This document shows positions 25,857-35,473 of a stretch of 35,473 nucleotides of DNA, piece by piece. Position 1 is the first letter of the stretch. Each line of letters starts with the position of its first letter. The stretch comes from a candidate division WWE3 bacterium CG08_land_8_20_14_0_20_40_13 (lineage in GTDB: Bacteria; Patescibacteriota; WWE3; 0-14-0-20-40-13). The stretch is from the NCBI GenBank assembly GCA_002774285.1, contig PEYT01000006.1, positions 1 to 35,473 of the forward strand, read 5' to 3'. The position numbers and the translations under genes are program-made. Below the pieces are notes generated by a model. The model saw only the letters and a list, made by a program, of their open reading frames with translations. It was not told the DNA's origin and ran no database searches.

Positions 25857-25871
25857 TGTTAGAATGGTGGG
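25857..25871 (+). promoter_or_regulatory. Extended -10 (TGTTAGAAT) 6 nt before GTG 25872; likely leaderless promoter
   Basis: TGTTAGAAT-GGTGGG-GTG; same spacing and start codon as the 15588-15602 site. Confidence 0.5.
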
Positions 25872-27047
25872 GTGGAAAATTCAAAAGAAAATGGAAACAA
25901 AACATTTAAAATAGCAAGATTGATTTATGACTGGCCAAAGCCGTGGGATGGATTAGCTCCTGCTCCATACTATTTAACCAAACATCAAAAGGAATTAGGA
26001 AACGAAGTAACTGTGTTTTGTGGTAGATGGGCTAGATCAGGTGGTCCGGAAATGATCAAAGGCGTTAAGGTATTCTCTTTTCCCCGCGAGCCTTTAGAGG
26101 GTCTAATGCTCCTTACAACCGCTCCACTCGCGACAATCCGGTTTTTATTTTGGCGGATTTTTAATAAAGTAGATATTTACCATGTTCATGGCCACTTTGG
26201 TCTTTATTTATATTTATATAAGTTAATTTTTGGATGGCTAGACGACACGCCCCTAGTTTCCCATTTTCACAATACCACAGCAGGAAGGCTGGAGATTGCT
26301 AAAAAAGACAATCTTCCCGCGTCGGACAATTTCTTTATAAGGCATATCTCATTACCGCTTTCTCTTATATCCGATAAATTAGCAATCCGTGTTTCCTGTG
26401 CTTGTATTTTTGTTAGTAAACAAAATATTGAAGAAGCCATAAGGTTTTATAACGCGCCTCGCGAAAAATGCTTTTTGGTAGAATCCGGAGTTGCCTGCGA
26501 AGTTTTTAGCGCGGAGGAAAAAATAAGGACGGAGGGGGTCAAAAATATTTTATATGTGGGGGCTTTAACGGAAAGAAAAAATATTCAAAATCTTGTGGAA
26601 GGTCTGTCCTTTCTTCCAAAATCTTATAATTTAACATTAATTGGTAGGGGGCACGATAGCTATATTGGCCGCCTTAAAGAAACTGCGGAAAAAGTTGGGG
26701 TCTTAGATAGGATTTCTTTTGCTGGGTATATAGAAAACTCCAAACTGCCAAAATTCTATGCTACGACAGATATATTTGTAATACCGTCACTTTACGAAGG
26801 CTTGCCTAAAGTAGTTTTAGAAGCATTGGCTTCTGGAGTTCCCGTCTTGGCCTCCGGTTTTGATATTAAATCTCCTATTAAAGGTTTATACTTTTTAGAT
26901 AATCTGACCTCAAGAAAGATCTCAAACGAAATAGTGCGGATCATGCGAAGCCGTGTTCCTGTAGATGTTTCGTACATCGAAAAGTTTTATAGTTGGAAAG
27001 CTAAGGCCGAAGAAGTTCAGGCAATCTATGAAAAAATTACCAAGTAG
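25872..27047 (+). CDS. Glycosyltransferase family 4, GTG start
   Basis: ILYVGALTERKNIQNLVEGLSFL, SLYEGLPKVVLEALASGVPVLAS. Confidence 0.9.
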   Translation: MENSKENGNKTFKIARLIYDWPKPWDGLAPAPYYLTKHQKELGNEVTVFCGRWARSGGPEMIKGVKVFSFPREPLEGLMLLTTAPLATIRFLFWRIFNKVDIYHVHGHFGLYLYLYKLIFGWLDDTPLVSHFHNTTAGRLEIAKKDNLPASDNFFIRHISLPLSLISDKLAIRVSCACIFVSKQNIEEAIRFYNAPREKCFLVESGVACEVFSAEEKIRTEGVKNILYVGALTERKNIQNLVEGLSFLPKSYNLTLIGRGHDSYIGRLKETAEKVGVLDRISFAGYIENSKLPKFYATTDIFVIPSLYEGLPKVVLEALASGVPVLASGFDIKSPIKGLYFLDNLTSRKISNEIVRIMRSRVPVDVSYIEKFYSWKAKAEEVQAIYEKITK

Positions 27048-28611
27048 TTGGCTTTTTCTGTTTCTTATACCCATATCAGTGGGTTTTTTCTTTCATCAGG
27101 GTTACTATCTATCCTGTAATTCGTATCCAGCAGACGATCAGGTGGATTATTTAACACAAGCTAATTGGATAAAAGAAAACGGGGGAGTTATTAAATTCCC
27201 ATTACAGCTTATAACAAACAACTTTACCGAAAACAGGAAGCACCCTTTATATTCGCTGGTGCTTTCCATTATCGCAGAGAAGGATGTTAGTTTTTTTAAG
27301 AACGCCAAGATTTTAGAATTCGCCGTTTCTCTTTTGACAATTACGGTCCTTTTTATTGTTGCTTTTAAAGCTTTTAGTCTTACGACTGCAGTAATTGCGA
27401 CTTCAATATTCGCCGCTAACAAATTTATCATGGAGGAATTTTCCCTTTTAGTTCCGGATGCAATGTTTCCGGCGCTTGTCGCGCTATCTTGGTTTTTTAT
27501 CGCGAAAGGTTTTAGTGAAGATAAAGGAAGAAATTTTTTGTGGGGGATGGTTTTTGCCTCGATTGCGTTTTTATCAAAACCTGTAGGGATATTAATACTC
27601 GGTTCGTATTTAATATCATCTTTAGTTATCTATCGAAGGTCGCTCCATAGAATAAAGGAATTCGGGTTGTCTCTTTTGGTTTTTATCGCGGTAGCGTCAC
27701 CGCTTCTTATCAGAAATTTTATAATTTACAAAAATCCTTTTTATAATAACAACACCTCACTTCTTTGGATTGATGACAGGCAACAAAGGAGAGCCGTAGG
27801 ATTTAAAGAAAATCCGCCCACAGTATTTGATTATTTAAGGTCTCACAAGGTTCGGGATGAAATTATTAATACTAAAAATGGCGCGATAGGACTCATCTCC
27901 AATATTTCACTGATTACTCTTTTTGAGGTAAGAAGATTACGCTATCCTGTTATTCTTCTTCTTTTAATGGTCGTTGGGATATTCCTCGACAAAAACCGGC
28001 GGAGGGCGCTTTTTTCTGCCGTATTGTTTGGATCGTTTTATCTGTTTTTTTCCTACAATTATAAAGTTAGCCCCCACTATCGCCATATTATACCCATTAG
28101 CTTTTTGATATTTTTCTATGTGATTAATGCGTTGTCGAAAGTACTGCCAAAAAGAGTACTATTAATATGCGTGGCTTTGATCTCTTTTCTCCCGCTTTAC
28201 GTAGTAATTATTGAGAAGAAGATATCACCAATTTCAGAAATTAATGTAACAAACCTCGAAATACCGTCCGAACAAGCGGCTTTTCTATATTTTGCAAAAG
28301 ATAATTTTGACGATAGAACAATTATCGTTAAGGGAAATGAAGAAAGATTGGCTTATGAATGGTATGACAGCGTCCATGGAGTTGTCATACCTCATCCGTA
28401 TTTTGCTACATTTGAGGAATTCGCATCATTTCTAAAGGAGAAAGATGTTAGGTATGTGGTCATTGGCCCTTCAACTGCACTTTCCTTTAAGGGAATTTAT
28501 CAAAATTATTTCTATGCCGATAGTGGAAAGATGATTATTAAAGCCGTTCCCGCTGGGTGGAAACAAGTTTTTACAAAATATGACCGTGCCTTTGTTTTTA
28601 AAATCAACTAG
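27028..28611 (+). CDS. GT39-like polytopic glycosyltransferase (ORF opens at 26965; ATG 27028 preferred)
   Basis: MKKLPSSWLFLFLIPISVGFFFHQGYYLSCNSYPADDQVDYLTQANW; multiple TM segments. The 26965 start would overlap the upstream GT4 by 83 bp. Confidence 0.7.
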   Translation: MKKLPSSWLFLFLIPISVGFFFHQGYYLSCNSYPADDQVDYLTQANWIKENGGVIKFPLQLITNNFTENRKHPLYSLVLSIIAEKDVSFFKNAKILEFAVSLLTITVLFIVAFKAFSLTTAVIATSIFAANKFIMEEFSLLVPDAMFPALVALSWFFIAKGFSEDKGRNFLWGMVFASIAFLSKPVGILILGSYLISSLVIYRRSLHRIKEFGLSLLVFIAVASPLLIRNFIIYKNPFYNNNTSLLWIDDRQQRRAVGFKENPPTVFDYLRSHKVRDEIINTKNGAIGLISNISLITLFEVRRLRYPVILLLLMVVGIFLDKNRRRALFSAVLFGSFYLFFSYNYKVSPHYRHIIPISFLIFFYVINALSKVLPKRVLLICVALISFLPLYVVIIEKKISPISEINVTNLEIPSEQAAFLYFAKDNFDDRTIIVKGNEERLAYEWYDSVHGVVIPHPYFATFEEFASFLKEKDVRYVVIGPSTALSFKGIYQNYFYADSGKMIIKAVPAGWKQVFTKYDRAFVFKIN

Positions 28612-30061
28612 AGCCAAGTTTTCTTTTATATGTTTGATCTTTCTTCTGCTCCGCGCTTTCTTCTATTTTCTATCTCCAACAGAGCTGGGTGATACTTACA
28701 ACTTTTTTCATTTTTCAGATGCCCTATCACATTTTATCTACCCCGTTACCGAAAAAAGGCTTCCATTATTTTCCTTGATTTTGATCCCAGGATTATTGTT
28801 TTCTGATCCTGTAGTATATGGAAGGGTACTTGTAACTGGAATCTCCTTATTAACGCTTTTTCTTGTTTATAGGTATTCATTCTCCCTTTTTAAAAAGAGT
28901 AATTTTTCTTTGGCTTCGGTAGCTTTATGTGCCCTTTCGCCGTTTTATTTTTATTGGTCCTCACGGGTTCTTACCGAGGCGCTATTTTCTTTTCTTGTTC
29001 TTTTGGCATTTTACATTTTCTATCGTAAAAAATACTTTGCGCTTGGAATTATCTGCGCTTTGGCGGCGATTACCCGCTATGAGGGAGTAATTCTTATGAT
29101 CTCATTTATCCCGTATCTGCTAATTAAAAAGGATTTTAGAAATTTCGTAATCTTTATTTCTCTTCCAGTTTTCGCTCTGGGTTTAGTTTTTATTAGATTA
29201 TTAAATTCCCCATATCTTTTGGAGCCGTCAGGTTTTCATTATAGCCCGTGGTCATTTTTTATTATACCCGCGGGTTTGTTATTTATTTTTGGAATAATAC
29301 CTCACAGGATACCGTCGTTAAATCTAATATCTAAATGTTCTGTTAAAAAGATGATTGAATACAGCCCATTTGCTCTCTTTATTATTTTTAGTCTCTCGCT
29401 TTTTTTTCTGTGGGTAGCGGCGCTTCCCCGGCTTTTTTGTTTTTTAATCCCCCTGTTATCGGTGCCTGCTGGGAGATTTATATTATCTCAAAATAACGAT
29501 AAAAAAATCGTCAATATATTGATCTGGTGTCTTTGCTTAGGGTTTTTAATTTACTTTAGGCAAAATTATCGTTTTCAGTTTCTTTTTTTGGATAAAGGCT
29601 TTGCCCTAGTTTTTCTTTTGATCTCGTTTTCTGCGATTATTAGCTTAATAGCTTTGAATAAGAAATCTGTAGCTTTTACACTTGCAACTTTGGGGATGGT
29701 TGTTTCGTTGTTCTCTTATTCTTTTTACTTTAAGGATGTTTATATTTCGGTTTATAAATCGTTGCAATTTGCCAATAATTTAGAAGGGAAAATAATATAT
29801 AGCGACGAAACTGGATTAACCGGATGGTATTTAAAAAACAAGAACATCGTTTATTTTGATGATACTGAATGGCCAGAACGGGTGAAATCGTTAAAGTCTA
29901 ACGGGGTCCGTTATGCTATAGTTACCAATGAGTTTGACGAGTTGCGCCGGCTTGTTTTTATAGAAAAGAAATCAAACAGGAGTGAGGTCAAAATGATTTT
30001 TGAGAAAAAGATTAATGATCGTGGTTATATGAGATATACCCGTATTTATGAAATTATTTAA
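28580..30061 (+). CDS. Polytopic GT-C-like membrane protein
   Basis: Multiple TM segments; ELGDTYNFFHFSDAL first-loop; AAITRYEGVILMISFIPYLL typical of GT39-like proteins. Confidence 0.65.
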   Translation: MTVPLFLKSTRAKFSFICLIFLLLRAFFYFLSPTELGDTYNFFHFSDALSHFIYPVTEKRLPLFSLILIPGLLFSDPVVYGRVLVTGISLLTLFLVYRYSFSLFKKSNFSLASVALCALSPFYFYWSSRVLTEALFSFLVLLAFYIFYRKKYFALGIICALAAITRYEGVILMISFIPYLLIKKDFRNFVIFISLPVFALGLVFIRLLNSPYLLEPSGFHYSPWSFFIIPAGLLFIFGIIPHRIPSLNLISKCSVKKMIEYSPFALFIIFSLSLFFLWVAALPRLFCFLIPLLSVPAGRFILSQNNDKKIVNILIWCLCLGFLIYFRQNYRFQFLFLDKGFALVFLLISFSAIISLIALNKKSVAFTLATLGMVVSLFSYSFYFKDVYISVYKSLQFANNLEGKIIYSDETGLTGWYLKNKNIVYFDDTEWPERVKSLKSNGVRYAIVTNEFDELRRLVFIEKKSNRSEVKMIFEKKINDRGYMRYTRIYEII

Positions 30062-30749
30062 GGACTTACTGCTCTCTGTTGTAATTCCAATTTATAACGA
30101 AGAAAAAACTTTAGCAAACATCGTTTCTCATGTGGAGCAGGTTACTTTTGTTGAAAAAGAAATTATTCTTATTGACGATTGTTCAAAAGATACAAGCCCA
30201 CAAATTTTAAGGAGATTGGAAAAAGAAAAAGGTTACAAAGTTATATATCACAAAAAAAATACGGGTAAGGGTGGGGCTCTAAGATCAGGATTTTCGTTGG
30301 CAACCGGCGATTATGTAATTGTCCAAGATGCCGATTTGGAATACGATCCCCAAGATTACAAAATCCTTCTAAACGAATTGGATAAAGGGGATTTTAAAGT
30401 TATTTACGGATCACGATTTATGGGAGATTACAAAGATATGTTAAGTTTGTACTATATCGGAAACAAGGTTTTAACAATTTTAGCAAATCTTTTATTTGGA
30501 CAATCCTTAACCGATATGGAAACTTGTTATAAATTAATACCCATCGATGTAATAAAAAAAGTGGATATTAAATCAATGAGGTTTAATTTTGAGCCCGAGA
30601 TTACGGCAAAAATTTTAAAAATGGGATACAAAATAAAGGAAGTGCCAATTTCATACGCGGGAAGAACTCATAAAGAAGGAAAACATATTACTTGGAAAGA
30701 TGGGTTTTCTGCTCTTTGGACTTTAATAAAATTTAGATTTGTGGATTAA
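30048..30749 (+). CDS. GT2, DPM1-like polyprenyl-phosphate sugar synthase
   Basis: SVVIPIYNEEKTLANIV, LIDDCSKDTS, KGGALRSGFSLATGDYVIVQDADLEYDPQDY, GSRFMG. Confidence 0.9.
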   Translation: MKLFKDLLLSVVIPIYNEEKTLANIVSHVEQVTFVEKEIILIDDCSKDTSPQILRRLEKEKGYKVIYHKKNTGKGGALRSGFSLATGDYVIVQDADLEYDPQDYKILLNELDKGDFKVIYGSRFMGDYKDMLSLYYIGNKVLTILANLLFGQSLTDMETCYKLIPIDVIKKVDIKSMRFNFEPEITAKILKMGYKIKEVPISYAGRTHKEGKHITWKDGFSALWTLIKFRFVD

Positions 30750-32057
30750 ATGAACCCAGAAAAAGTCCAGATCTCCATACTATTATTTTCTATATCTTTT
30801 TTTTGCTACTTTTTTTTGTGGTTGGGTCTTTATAAAACCGGAAGAAATCAAATTCTTATTCAAAGTGAAGACGCGATTCCAGCGACCTACCTGCCCTTTT
30901 CTGTAATAAAAGGCAATGGATTTTACCTAGACGAGTACTACAACTTTTTTAATAAGCATTGGCCTAACCACGAGAACAGTCCCGGGAAGCTTTTTTATCT
31001 TCTTGAGATACCGGAAAGAGGTTTAGCATCTGCTTTTACTGTAGTAGCACCTGTTTTAGCGTTACCGTTTTATCTTCCGATTTCGACTCTAGGAATAAAT
31101 TATAAATCGCCGCTAGTCCCGATCACCGCTCATTTTGCGGCATCTTTTTATGTTTCCCTGTCTGTAGTTTTTGTTTATTTGATACTTTTAGCAGTAACAA
31201 AAAAGCCAAAGGAGAGTTTGTTGGCCGCGATAGCGTATGCTTTTGGAAGTATTTGTTTTGGTCTAACTTCTCAAAGTTTGTGGCAACACGGAATAAATCA
31301 GATGCTTTTATCCCTCGGTACATTGCTTTTAATAAAGAACAAACCAGTTTCAGCTTTAGCATTCTCGTTAGCCGTTTTTAGCCGCCCCCCAAATATCGTC
31401 TTTGCGATTTGGGCATGCGTCTATGTTCTGTTAAAAAATAGGAAGACGATAATTTCCTTTTTGCTTTGGGGTCTGCCCCCTCTAATTCTGCAACTTGCAT
31501 ATAACGCTCTTTATCTTGGTGGGGTGTTTAACTATCCGTACAAGGATCAGCAATTTGTTAACTGGCAAGGAAGATTTCCGGAGGGTTTTTTGGGACTTTT
31601 ATTTTCTCCAAGTAAGGGAATTTTAGTAATTTCCCCGATTTTTATTCTCTCGTTTATTGGCGTTTTTCGGTTATGGAAATCAAAAGGAAAAACTGAATTT
31701 AAGTTGCTTTCTCTTTCCATTTTAGCCCTGTTTCTCGTAATGGGAAAATGGATACATTGGTTTGGCGGATGGTCGTTTGGCTACAGAATGGTTTCGGAGT
31801 CTCTTCCATTTTTAACTATATTTCTGGTATTTTTTCTAGTCGATTTTTATAAATTCCCTAGATGGCGCTCTATTTTTTATTTGCTTTTAGCTTTTTCGAT
31901 TACAATGCAACTTAGCAGTCTATTTTTTGACTTTAGGGAGTGGCATACTATTTATGATAACGGGCCCTATAATACCGCTTGGCTTTGGTCAATACGCGAT
32001 TCCATGCCGATTTATTTCCTTCGTTTGGCGCTTGCCAAATTTAGCCTTTCACTATGA
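30750..32057 (+). CDS. Polytopic GT-C-like membrane protein, paralogue of 15624-16862
   Basis: SLWQHGINQM, MGKWIHWFGGWSFGYRMVSESLPF shared with 15624-16862. Confidence 0.65.
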   Translation: MNPEKVQISILLFSISFFCYFFLWLGLYKTGRNQILIQSEDAIPATYLPFSVIKGNGFYLDEYYNFFNKHWPNHENSPGKLFYLLEIPERGLASAFTVVAPVLALPFYLPISTLGINYKSPLVPITAHFAASFYVSLSVVFVYLILLAVTKKPKESLLAAIAYAFGSICFGLTSQSLWQHGINQMLLSLGTLLLIKNKPVSALAFSLAVFSRPPNIVFAIWACVYVLLKNRKTIISFLLWGLPPLILQLAYNALYLGGVFNYPYKDQQFVNWQGRFPEGFLGLLFSPSKGILVISPIFILSFIGVFRLWKSKGKTEFKLLSLSILALFLVMGKWIHWFGGWSFGYRMVSESLPFLTIFLVFFLVDFYKFPRWRSIFYLLLAFSITMQLSSLFFDFREWHTIYDNGPYNTAWLWSIRDSMPIYFLRLALAKFSLSL

Positions 32058-33622
32058 AAAAAGACTTTTTTATTTTTGTAATACTTATACTTTCCCTTGC
32101 AGTTAGGTTAACTGGGATTAACTTTGGTTTGCCTTTGGAACTGCATCCCGACGAAGGAAGGCTAATATACCCCGCTAATTCTATGGCGGTTCATTTTATG
32201 GATTCATTGCAGGGTTGGGGAGATACCGCCTTTTTTAATCCGCACATGTTTTATTATGGAGGATTTAGTATTTATCTGATGATGTTCCTTATTAAATCTG
32301 TCTCTTTTACATTGGGGGGGTTTGGGTTAATTGATATTTCCAATATTGGTTATGCATTTGCTCTAGCGAGGATAACGACCACCTTTTTTGGAGTCCTGAC
32401 CGTTTATATTGTTTATCTTCTTACAAAGAAGCTTGTTGACATAAAAGCCGGTCTTATTAGCGCGTTATTTATCGCTTTTTTTCCTACACATGTTATTTTA
32501 TCCCACTATCTTTCTCCAGATATCATCGCGGCCTTTTTTGGAATTTTGTGTGTTTACTTATTGTTTTCCGGTAAATTTTATCTATCCGCGATAGCGCTCG
32601 GATTGGGCGTTGGAACTAAATACTACCCCGCAACTTTGGTTCTTCTCATCATTCCATATTGCCTTTTTACCGTTAAGGAAACTATACTATCGCGCCTTTC
32701 AATTATATTTCGTGTAGGGATTATCTCTCTAGCTTTTTTTCTTCTCACTAATCCTCATGTGGTCTTAAGCTTTCCAGAGTTTTTTTCCGACATGCAAAGC
32801 CAGTTTTTAAGAAATTCTGGAGGCATTATGGGTGCTGTAAGTCCAAGATTTTTATATCTACTTGTAAACGATGATACCTCATCAATGGGGAAGTTTTTTG
32901 GTAATAGTTTATTTTCTGATTTGGGCCCTTTTTCTTTGATAATGGTTATATTCTCTTTGATTGCGGGATTCGTAAATCAAAACAAAAAAATCAGATTCCT
33001 TTCTATTTTTTCAATATTTTATTTTTGCTTTGTTTCTTTCCCAATATCAAAAGAGATGAGGTGGTTGACATTTGAATTCCCTATACTCGCCGTTCTTGCG
33101 GGCAGTTTTGTCACTAGTTTTAAAAGAGTTAATTTAACCTATACTCTCACCGTTTTACTTTTAATTTATCCGTTGAGTAAGTCAATTATTAGCGCGGCGG
33201 CATTTGCTAAGGGGGACACTAGGACAGAAGCAATAAAGTGGGTTGAAGATAATCTTCCTAAAAACTCAACGATTATCTCCGATCATATTCAGGTAGCGCG
33301 GGCGCCATTTGATAGTGATAAATTTCACGTTATCGAAATTTTGCATAACAAATACAATACAGGCGGAATTTTTGAGACCGAGAGGCCTTTTGATCTAAGT
33401 TATCAATCAAAACCATTCTATATGGTAACCAACGAAAAATATTATGATTATTACACATCATCCGATTTTATATCTTTATTTCCACAGCTTTCGCAGAAGT
33501 GGCTGTTGTTTTATTCCAAGATTACAAGTGAGCTAGAGTTAATCAAATGTTTTAAAAGTTTTGAAAGTGATATTGTTCCTTTTACTGGGCCGGATATTTG
33601 CGTTTACCGCCTTGATGATTAG
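32054..33622 (+). CDS. GT39/PMT-like polytopic glycosyltransferase
   Basis: FGLPLELHPDEGRLIYPANSMAV first-loop motif; SHYLSPDIIAAFFGILCVYLLF; multiple TM segments; ATGA overlap. Confidence 0.75.
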   Translation: MKKDFFIFVILILSLAVRLTGINFGLPLELHPDEGRLIYPANSMAVHFMDSLQGWGDTAFFNPHMFYYGGFSIYLMMFLIKSVSFTLGGFGLIDISNIGYAFALARITTTFFGVLTVYIVYLLTKKLVDIKAGLISALFIAFFPTHVILSHYLSPDIIAAFFGILCVYLLFSGKFYLSAIALGLGVGTKYYPATLVLLIIPYCLFTVKETILSRLSIIFRVGIISLAFFLLTNPHVVLSFPEFFSDMQSQFLRNSGGIMGAVSPRFLYLLVNDDTSSMGKFFGNSLFSDLGPFSLIMVIFSLIAGFVNQNKKIRFLSIFSIFYFCFVSFPISKEMRWLTFEFPILAVLAGSFVTSFKRVNLTYTLTVLLLIYPLSKSIISAAAFAKGDTRTEAIKWVEDNLPKNSTIISDHIQVARAPFDSDKFHVIEILHNKYNTGGIFETERPFDLSYQSKPFYMVTNEKYYDYYTSSDFISLFPQLSQKWLLFYSKITSELELIKCFKSFESDIVPFTGPDICVYRLDD

Positions 33623-33638
33623 ATAATATTACCTAGAT

Positions 33639-35183
33639 ATGATTAAAGAAAGATCTTTATTTTCGGATAGCGTAACCACAACCATAGCAAGCTTCGGGGC
33701 TCAATTTTTGACCTTTGTTATTTCCGCTTTTATTGCCGCCCAGTATGGCGCTACTTCTAAAACAGACGCCTTTTTTTATGCGCTTTCTGCGGTAGTCGTT
33801 GTTAATGCTGCGGTTAGCGGAGTATTAAAATCGGTGTTTACCTCTGTATTTTTACGGTTTGTTCACAAAGAGAAACAAAATGATAAAGAAATCCTTGCCT
33901 CGTTTTATCTGTACTTTTTGATTTTTCTTTTCGCGGTATGGTCGCTTTTTAATGTATCTAGCTATCTTGTAACTATATATGTCGCAGTTCCCGGAATTCC
34001 GGATCGGGAGCTTTTGTTTAGGGTAGCTTTTCAATTATCATTTATGATTATTTTTAATGGGTTGGTGGAATGTTTTTCTACGGTTTATAACACTTATCAA
34101 AAATTTATTGTTCCCATACTTACTCCAATCTTAAGAAGCTTTTTTTTTATTGGTTTTGTTTGGTTAACCTTAGAAAATATTGGGGTGGAAAGTTTGTCTA
34201 TTGGAAATTCTTTAGCGGAATTTTTCCATATGATTTTACTTTTTATAATTTTAAAAACCAGAGGGTCCTATTTTGGATTAAGTTTAAATCTACATCCTGC
34301 TGTAAGGAAAATGATGACGATATCCTTACCCTCTTTTTTAAGTAATGCTACAACTAGAATAAATGAATTTATTGACGCATCCTTTGTCGCTCCCGTAATT
34401 ATTGGTGGGGTAACAATTGTTAATTATGCTAATAAAATATCCTCCATTCCTGCAATTCTTCTTAGTGGTGGGTTCTTGACGGTAATTTTAACCCACTGGT
34501 CGTTAAAGAAAAATGTTGATGGGGAGGATTCCCTAAAAGATAGCGTATTAAATTCATTACTTGCCATAGGAACTATCTTTATTCCTGTCTTAGTTATAAT
34601 GTTTGTTCTTCGCGAGCCATTAGTAAAATTAATGTACGAGAGGAAAAACTTTACTCCAGAATTAACTTATAAAACGGCAATGCTGGTAGGATTATATTTG
34701 TTTGGGTTGTTGCCTTTGATGCTTGGGCGGATTTTGACGCGGGCTTTTTTAACATTGGAGGATACTTGGACGCCTTTTTGGGTTGGGAATATTCGTGCCG
34801 TAGTAAATGTTTGTTTTAATTTTATTTTAATTGGCTTGTTTGGTTATATCGGGGTTGCAATTTCTACATCCCTTACATCCTTGCTGCTTTTTAGTTTTAT
34901 GATAATTAAATTAAGAACTCGACTGAGGATAATATTTAATAAGAATTATTTATTAGAGTGGGGTAAGATTTTTTTATCTGGGCTGATAACCGGTATTGCT
35001 ATATATGAATTGAAGAAACTCTTGTTTGATGGATTTGTCGGTATTGTGGTGCTGGGTATCGTTGAAGAAATCACGGCTATTGGATCAATATCAGTTACTG
35101 GACTATTAATATACCTAATGATCTGTTATTTTTTTAAAGCCCAAAAGCTTTTTGAATTATTAAAGCTGATTAAAAAGGGGTGA
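33639..35183 (+). CDS. MurJ/MviN-type lipid-linked oligosaccharide flippase
   Basis: ~14 TM segments; ATTIASFGAQFLTF-like N-terminus, SKTDAFFYALSAVVVVNAAVSGVL, PLVKLMYERKNFTPE, LGRILTRAFLTLEDTWTPFWVG typical of MviN/MurJ. Confidence 0.85.
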   Translation: MIKERSLFSDSVTTTIASFGAQFLTFVISAFIAAQYGATSKTDAFFYALSAVVVVNAAVSGVLKSVFTSVFLRFVHKEKQNDKEILASFYLYFLIFLFAVWSLFNVSSYLVTIYVAVPGIPDRELLFRVAFQLSFMIIFNGLVECFSTVYNTYQKFIVPILTPILRSFFFIGFVWLTLENIGVESLSIGNSLAEFFHMILLFIILKTRGSYFGLSLNLHPAVRKMMTISLPSFLSNATTRINEFIDASFVAPVIIGGVTIVNYANKISSIPAILLSGGFLTVILTHWSLKKNVDGEDSLKDSVLNSLLAIGTIFIPVLVIMFVLREPLVKLMYERKNFTPELTYKTAMLVGLYLFGLLPLMLGRILTRAFLTLEDTWTPFWVGNIRAVVNVCFNFILIGLFGYIGVAISTSLTSLLLFSFMIIKLRTRLRIIFNKNYLLEWGKIFLSGLITGIAIYELKKLLFDGFVGIVVLGIVEEITAIGSISVTGLLIYLMICYFFKAQKLFELLKLIKKG

Positions 35184-35214
35184 GATCCAAAATAGAATCT
35201 CGTTCCATTAAATT

Positions 35215-35473
35215 ATGAATATTTGTATTTTTTCGACAACCTATTTTCCAAATATTGGCGGAGCGGAAAGATTTACGCATGGCCTAGCTTCTTATCTCAC
35301 TGAAAAAAATGAGAAGGTATATGTACTGGTTCCTTTTGATCCGAAAACCCTGACAAATTTTTCTGCAAAGTATAAAATTCTAAAACTTCGTTTTCTTTCA
35401 CCTGTTCGTCGGTTCAAAAAACTTCTCGAAGCAGCTCTTTTACTTAATCTTTCCTTTTATCACCTAAAATATC
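35215..35473 (+). CDS. Glycosyltransferase family 4, 3'-truncated by window edge (absent from ORF track)
   Basis: MNICIFSTTYFPNIGGAERFTHGLASYLTEKNEKVYVLVPFD; frame open to the last base. Confidence 0.8.
   Translation, partial: MNICIFSTTYFPNIGGAERFTHGLASYLTEKNEKVYVLVPFDPKTLTNFSAKYKILKLRFLSPVRRFKKLLEAALLLNLSFYHLKY

Noticed and set aside
26965-27047. ORF-track start at 26965 as an 83-bp gene overlap
   Set aside because: ATG at 27028 (MKKLPSSWLFLFL) gives a natural TM1 start and a short overlap; upstream residues are the GT4 C-terminus in another frame.
1-35473. Alternative genetic code (UGA = Gly, code 25)
   Set aside because: Multiple genes terminate at TGA in typical ATGA overlaps (for example 18876-18879, 22900-22903), so the standard bacterial code fits.
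1-35473. CRISPR array, rRNA, tRNA, transposase or integrase genes
   Set aside because: No regularly spaced direct repeats, no rRNA/tRNA-like sequence noticed, no transposase-like ORF; a tRNA covariance-model scan would be needed to exclude short RNAs formally.

Overview
This 35.5-kb AT-rich window is one large cell-envelope glycan biosynthesis locus. Gene style (tight packing, ATGA overlaps, apparent leaderless starts, many polytopic GT-C-like proteins) suggests a CPR/Patescibacteria (Microgenomates-like) genome, but this is inference. I support about 22 CDSs: 12 polytopic GT-C/PMT/ArnT/AftD-like membrane proteins, 4 GT2 (three polyprenyl-phosphate sugar synthase-like), 4 GT4 (one cut by the right edge), an FkbM methyltransferase (cut by the left edge), an RmlD-like reductase, an NDP-sugar epimerase/dehydratase, a DegT/DnrJ aminotransferase, a NUDIX hydrolase, a MurJ/MviN-type flippase and one small unknown membrane protein. 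All genes are on + except one GT-C gene (13968-15587). The main unexplained signal is at DNA level. A family of short palindromic and low-complexity micro-elements sits in-frame inside these genes, apparently at inter-helix loops, domain linkers or gene ends. The clearest is a 29-bp perfect palindrome CGGGT-NNN-ACCCG-AAT-CGGGT-N'N'N'-ACCCG present twice, in different genes, with a different but fully compensated 3-nt core (TCC/GGA versus ACT/AGT). It is read in the same frame both times (R-V-x-P-[D/E]-S-G-x-T-R), reminiscent of Rickettsia palindromic elements. A second notable signal is a tandem AftD-like paralogue pair in which one copy carries a ~485-aa extra extracytoplasmic block with two private Cys pairs. 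No rRNA, tRNA, CRISPR array or transposase gene was recognised.
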